DNA of 58,350 nt from Bacteroides sp. 43_108. Its GTDB lineage: Bacteria > Bacteroidota > Bacteroidia > Bacteroidales > Bacteroidaceae. Shown in pieces: positions 55,363-58,350 of the stretch (the stretch's first letter is position 1; every line of letters starts with the position of its first letter). The stretch lies in the NCBI GenBank assembly GCA_001915545.1, contig MNQS01000115.1:1-58350 (forward strand), read 5' to 3'. Both the position numbers and the translations under genes were made by a program. Below the pieces are notes generated by a model. That model was not told the DNA's origin, ran no database searches, and saw nothing but the letters and a program-made list of their open reading frames with translations.

Positions 55363-56915
55363 TTTTTATCCTCCTCTAATTCAGAAACTATTTCGTCTAT
55401 CTCTGCACGTAATTCGTTTTCCTTCGCCACAGTGTGGCGGATACGCTCGTTCAGTTCCTTAATGTCAATCTTCGGACGAGTGTCTTTAACCTCAATATAA
55501 CTGTTTACTGATAAATTATAATCATTTTCAGCAATTACTTTATTTTTAACTGATTTTGCAATATAGTCAATATCTTCCTTTTCATCGAAAATTTCTATTA
55601 TCCTATTTATATGCTTATCCTCAAGCACATTATTATTCGTTTCTTTTGTATAGAACTCTTCTCCACTTGCATCTATAAACTGAATTTTTGTATCTGATTT
55701 ATGCTTTGATAAAACCAAAATATTGACCGCTATCGAAGTTCCATAGAACAAATTGGATGGCAAAGATATAATGGTTTCTACATAATTTCCATCTACCAAA
55801 TATTTTCTGATTTTCTGTTCTGCTCCGCCTCGATAAAAAATACCCGGGAAACAGACTATGGCAGCACGTCCTCTTCCAGAAAGATAATGCAGAGCATGCA
55901 AAACAAATGCAAAATCTGCTTTTGACTTTGGTGCAAGTACGCCGGCTGGGGCAAAACGGTCGTCATTAATAAGGGTAGGGTCATCCGAACCAATCCAGTT
56001 TACCGAATATGGAGGATTGGACACAATAGCATCAAAAGGCTTTTCGTCTCCAAATTGCGGGTCGATAAGTGTATTTCCAAGTGCAATATTGAATTTATCG
56101 TAATTGACATTGTGCAGGAACATATTCATACGAGCCAAGTTATAGGTGGTATGATTTATTTCCTGTCCGAAAAATCCATCTTCTATTATATGATCTTCGA
56201 ACTGTTTCTTTGCCTGTAGTAGCAAAGAACCAGAGCCTGCAGCAGGATCGTATATTTTATTGACAGTAGCCTGTTTATGCATGGCAAGTTGTGATATAAG
56301 TTTAGAAACATTTTGTGGAGTAAAGAACTCACCTCCCGACTTTCCTGCATTTGCTGCATAATTGTTAATCAAATACTCGTAAGCATCACCGAAAAGGTCT
56401 ATCTCATGCTCTGCAAAGCTGCCGAAATTCAATCCTGCAACACCTTTCAAGACAGCAGCCAAACGACTGTTTTTATTTTCAACTGTATTTCCAAGTCTTG
56501 TACTGGTTGTATCAAAATCAGCAAACAATCCTTTGATATTTTTTTCGGAAGCATAACCGTTGGCAGAACTTTCAATAGAATCGAAAATAGCCTTCAAGTC
56601 AGTATTAAGATTGGGATTAGTATTGGCTGTTTTTACCACATTGACAAAAAGTTGGCTAGGATATATGAAATATCCTTTTGTCTTAACCGCATCCTCTTTT
56701 ATCTCAGGAGTTATAATACTGTCCGGTAAAGAAGCATAATCAATACTGTCATCTCCTCCTTCTATATAATCAGTAAAGTTTTCACTGATAAAACGGTAAA
56801 ACAATGTTCCTAAAACAAATTGCTTAAAATCCCACCCGTCAACAGCCCCACGTACTTCGTTGGCTATTTTCCAAATTTGAGATTGCAATTGTTCTCTTTG
56901 TTGTATACTTGTCAT
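55359..56915 (-). CDS. hsdM: Type I DNA methyltransferase subunit M
   Basis: N6-adenine methyltransferase of the type I system. The N-terminal domain is helical ([20 protein letters not shown]). The catalytic domain has the SAM motif [19 protein letters not shown] (about residues 220-240) and the catalytic motif [11 protein letters not shown] (NPPY, about 288-298), plus [18 protein letters not shown] and [19 protein letters not shown]. 518 aa is normal. First enzyme gene of the operon, 51 bases after the HTH gene. Confidence 0.96.
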   Translation of the reverse strand: MTSIQQREQLQSQIWKIANEVRGAVDGWDFKQFVLGTLFYRFISENFTDYIEGGDDSIDYASLPDSIITPEIKEDAVKTKGYFIYPSQLFVNVVKTANTNPNLNTDLKAIFDSIESSANGYASEKNIKGLFADFDTTSTRLGNTVENKNSRLAAVLKGVAGLNFGSFAEHEIDLFGDAYEYLINNYAANAGKSGGEFFTPQNVSKLISQLAMHKQATVNKIYDPAAGSGSLLLQAKKQFEDHIIEDGFFGQEINHTTYNLARMNMFLHNVNYDKFNIALGNTLIDPQFGDEKPFDAIVSNPPYSVNWIGSDDPTLINDDRFAPAGVLAPKSKADFAFVLHALHYLSGRGRAAIVCFPGIFYRGGAEQKIRKYLVDGNYVETIISLPSNLFYGTSIAVNILVLSKHKSDTKIQFIDASGEEFYTKETNNNVLEDKHINRIIEIFDEKEDIDYIAKSVKNKVIAENDYNLSVNSYIEVKDTRPKIDIKELNERIRHTVAKENELRAEIDEIVSELEEDKK

Positions 56916-56966
56916 TTTATATTAGTCTTTTTATAAGTTGTTATACATTTTCTTTGAGAGGTAAAC

Positions 56967-57176
56967 TCATTTACTTTTATTAATAAGCTCCCTTCTGTCA
57001 ATATTTAATAATTCTGCTATTTTTGAAAGGGTAATTAGATCCGGCTGCGCAACATTGGTACACCATTTTGATACAGTTGAAGGATCTTTCTTCAATTGCT
57101 CAGCCAACCATTTACCTGTTTTCTTCTTTTCAACAAGAACAAGTTTGAGTCTATTTATATCTTCCATATCAATCAT
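56967..57176 (-). CDS. Small Xre-type helix-turn-helix regulator
   Basis: 69-residue DNA-binding protein with the Cro/C1 helix-turn-helix (KKTGKWLAEQLKKDPSTVSK, then PDLITLSKIAELLNIDRREL). It stands first in the leftward operon, directly after a good -7 box and before hsdM, like the controller proteins of restriction-modification systems. It may set the timing of hsd and prrC expression; that is inference. Confidence 0.85.
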   Translation of the reverse strand: MIDMEDINRLKLVLVEKKKTGKWLAEQLKKDPSTVSKWCTNVAQPDLITLSKIAELLNIDRRELINKSK

Positions 57177-57192
57177 TAAATTGAATCTTACA

Positions 57193-57200
57193 CAAAGATA
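57193..57200 (-). promoter_or_regulatory. Promoter -7 box of the defence operon
   Basis: TATCTTTG on the minus strand, 16 bases before the ATG of the HTH gene. It matches TAnnTTTG; no -33 TTG is visible. Confidence 0.5.
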
Positions 57201-57287
57201 ATGAATTTATTTGTCTGACGATAGAGGTTGTCTATTTTATCTATATATTTTGACTTATGATGAAAATCTTCTTGTCAAGAATATACT

Positions 57288-57563
57288 TTACCATCTTATT
57301 TTACGTTGTTTTTTCTTTTTCTTCTTTCTCAAATAATCGTCCGGATAACCTTCTGGTTGTTCCGTTTGCGGGTTCGGAGTGAACAGACCTAAAGAACCGC
57401 TGTACAATTCACTGCCATGCGACTCCTGTTGCCATGTTGCTTCACTCTGAACAGCTACCTGTCTTTTGGTTTCCGAATGTGACGGTGTCTTTAACGCGGC
57501 ATCTATCTTAGAATAGCTGAACTGTCTGTCAATCTTGGAGCAACTGAAGCGATAGTCGTTCAT
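57288..57563 (-). pseudogene. Possible fragment of a mobilisation protein, C-terminal end
   Basis: 91 open codons with hydrophilic sequence (FSYSKIDAALKTPSHSETKR, then GLFTPNPQTEQPEGYPDDYL) and a basic end (RKKKKKKQRKIRW). It has the look of the C-terminus of a Bacteroidota mobilisation/relaxase protein, but I cannot name the family with certainty. The upstream part of the same open frame (57564-57776) is the antisense of another gene fragment. Its place between integrase and HTH fragments supports decay of a mobile element. Confidence 0.35.
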
Positions 57564-57597
57564 AATGAACACACATCTATTAACAAGAAGGAAGGAT

Positions 57598-57768
57598 ATG
57601 AAATTTGTAGGAGTAGAAAAACAACTGTTTGAGGAATTTGTGCAGAAGTTTGAATACTTTGAGCATCGGGCCGTGGAAATTTGCGACCGGGAGAACGACA
57701 GAACACTGCACAAGTGGATGGATAATAAGTATGTGCTGCTTTTATGCTTGTATGATGAACAATTATAA
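57598..57768 (+). pseudogene. Truncated excisionase-like helix-turn-helix gene
   Basis: 56 residues from ATG 57598, after a purine-rich site (GAAGGAAGG). The sequence VEKQLFEEFVQKFEYFEHR, ending LHKWMDNK, matches the N-terminus of the common Bacteroidota mobile-element HTH proteins, where 'WLDNQDVCxxLNIS' opens the helix-turn-helix. Here the chain ends soon after DNK (YVLLLCLYDEQL), so the DNA-binding part is missing. Confidence 0.55.
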
Positions 57769-57776
57769 ATTTTCAT

Positions 57777-57901
57777 GCAAGCTGTTTATTAATCGCAAAA
57801 TTTGCGTCTTATTATCCGCATAAAATAGTAAAATCAATATCAATCAGCATTTTAGATATGACTTATGATTATCACTCATTATGCTGATAACCATTTACTT
57901 T
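57777..57901. other. AT-rich gap between gene fragments
   Basis: No reading frame or clear structure. It probably marks the deletion that joined the HTH and integrase fragments. Confidence 0.3.
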
Positions 57902-58036
57902 TCAGATTGGAGCAGCCTGTTTGTCATACACTAGTATATTATTTACAGAGATATGCATACAAACGGATGCTTCTCCGTTTTTAAGCGGCTTGGTCTTCTT
58001 CAAGAAGAAAAGCACATTGAATGAACTTCTTTTCAT
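57902..58036 (-). pseudogene. Truncated tyrosine integrase, N-terminal arm-binding domain only
   Basis: 44 residues from ATG 58036. MKRSSFNVLFFLKKTKPLKN followed by GEASVCMHISVN is the typical start of Bacteroidota element integrases, which normally run to about 400 aa. After VN the sequence (NILVYDKQAAPI) no longer fits and stops. Start is 250 bases from the right attachment repeat, the usual position and direction for the integrase of a tRNA-integrated element. The catalytic domain is absent from the island. Confidence 0.65.
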
Positions 58037-58130
58037 TTTTCCTACAGTTTTTAGTTTGGACAAAAGTAGGAAACCGACCACGTTTTCTTGATGCGCAAAA
58101 CATTGCAAATCAGTGAGAAAGGCTCTAATT

Positions 58131-58175
58131 AGGTGGAGATTTTTGCTCCACCTTTTATCTCCACCTTTTGCTCCA
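58131..58175 (+). repeat. Candidate integrase arm-type sites, right end
   Basis: AGGTGGAG (58131-58138, inverted), TTTTTGCTCCACCT (58140-58153, identical to 48822-48835), then TCTCCACCTTTTGCTCCATC (about 58159-58176). The cluster lies between the integrase fragment and the right attachment repeat. Confidence 0.45.
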
Positions 58176-58216
58176 TCTCGAATGGCAATATTTTGCCGTT
58201 TTTTTTGCGTGCTTGG

Positions 58217-58261
58217 AGAAAACAAAAAAAATCCCGATTTCGCTTGGAAACCAGGATTTTA
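58217..58261 (-). terminator. Element-supplied terminator after tRNA-Phe
   Basis: On the minus strand AAAATCC (near 58260-58254) pairs with GGGATTTT, followed by a T8 run, about 25-60 bases after the tRNA end. It would replace the stranded original terminator. Confidence 0.5.
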
Positions 58262-58283
58262 CTGTCTTTTGCTTTTCTTCAAA

Positions 58284-58302
58284 GTGGTGCCACCAGGAAT
58301 CG
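58284..58302 (-). repeat. Right attachment-site repeat, within tRNA-Phe
   Basis: Identical to 48631-48649. It covers the tRNA acceptor 3' strand, T-stem 3' strand and part of the T loop. Confidence 0.85.
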
Positions 58303-58350
58303 AACCGGGGACACAAGGATTTTCAGTCCTTTGCTCTACCAACTGAGCTA
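58285..58350 (-). tRNA. tRNA-Phe (GAA), first 7 bases outside the window
   Basis: Read on the minus strand from base 8 (T at 58350): D arm GCTC...GAGC, anticodon stem AAGGA/TCCTT with loop CTGAAAA (anticodon GAA, Phe), variable loop, T loop TTCGATT, acceptor 3' strand TGGCACC and discriminator A. CCA is not encoded. 66 of 73 bases are present. The T stem has one C-U mismatch (CCCGG against CCTGG). Confidence 0.92.

Larger units (their letters stand above)
48631..58302. mobile_element. Integrated defence island at tRNA-Phe
   Basis: A 19-bp direct repeat (gtggtgccaccaggaatcg) bounds 9.67 kb: 48631-48649 on the left and 58284-58302 on the right. The right copy is the 3' end of tRNA-Phe. Next to the right end lie fragments of an integrase, an HTH gene and a possible mobilisation gene. 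The intact content is type I restriction-modification, a PrrC-like gene and a Kiwa-like pair, all on the minus strand and visibly AT-richer than the dcw cluster. The element looks unable to move by itself. Confidence 0.8.

Noticed and set aside
54784..57776. Invertible hsdS shufflon (second hsdS, recombinase or long inverted repeats)
   Set aside because: Only one half-length hsdS is present, no recombinase gene is adjacent and I saw no inverted repeats around the recognition domain. A distant partner cannot be excluded.
57288..57776. 162-codon minus-strand protein as a single gene
   Set aside because: Its first 70 codons are antisense to the HTH fragment at 57598-57768 and low in complexity; only the last 90 codons look protein-like.
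1..58350. CRISPR array
   Set aside because: No regularly spaced direct repeats with unique spacers were seen anywhere in the window.

Overview
The window is a Bacteroidota (Bacteroidales, Prevotella/Bacteroides-like) chromosome segment. The grounds are Bacteroidota-type promoters (-7 box TAnnTTTG) in front of many genes, weak or absent Shine-Dalgarno sites, a complete type IX secretion (gliding/Por) gene set, a fused aspartokinase-homoserine dehydrogenase, and a dcw cluster in Bacteroidota order. I could not run searches; all calls come from motifs, gene order and recalled family features.

Layout. 1-72: tail of an IS30-type transposase. 238-6034: cysS, a small membrane protein, and an etfB-etfA-acyl-CoA dehydrogenase cassette. 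6341-8764: a secreted family-11 rhamnogalacturonan lyase with a C-terminal sorting-type domain, directly before sprF-gldK-gldL-gldM-gldN (9001-14983), whose products build the secretion machine that probably exports it. 15092-21455: priA (minus), an unknown secreted protein, an outer-membrane barrel and a PgpH-type HD phosphodiesterase. 21706-26948: threonine operon on the minus strand (thrA, an apgM-like gene in the place of homoserine kinase, thrC), preceded by a good promoter and a short Thr-rich leader peptide gene not previously listed as a gene, which suggests attenuation. 27182-28384: a tyrosine recombinase. 28746-45256: the division/cell-wall cluster mraZ-rsmH-ftsL-ftsI-murE-mraY-murD-ftsW-murG-murC-ftsQ-ftsA-ftsZ followed by yqeY, with three 10-bp-spaced MraZ boxes upstream. 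45504-47207: one gene joining an ECF sigma factor, a transmembrane helix, a periplasmic linker and an outer-membrane beta-barrel. 47286-48062: a methyltransferase.

48631-58302 is a 9.7-kb defence island inserted in the 3' end of a tRNA-Phe gene. A 19-bp direct repeat of the tRNA end bounds it, and the tRNA's original terminator is stranded next to the far repeat. Its integrase, HTH and mobilisation genes survive only as fragments. The intact cargo reads leftward: an Xre regulator, hsdM, a half-size hsdS, a PrrC-like anticodon nuclease gene, hsdR, then a membrane protein plus soluble protein that resemble the Kiwa pair KwaA-KwaB. The prrC start is out of frame by one base at a 7-A tract; eight A would restore a PrrC-like N-terminus. 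The order hsdM-hsdS-prrC-hsdR is that of the classical E. coli prr locus.

The most interesting items are the sigma-barrel fusion, the PrrC locus with its poly-A switch or lesion, the thr leader peptide, and the Kiwa-like pair in the tRNA-Phe island.
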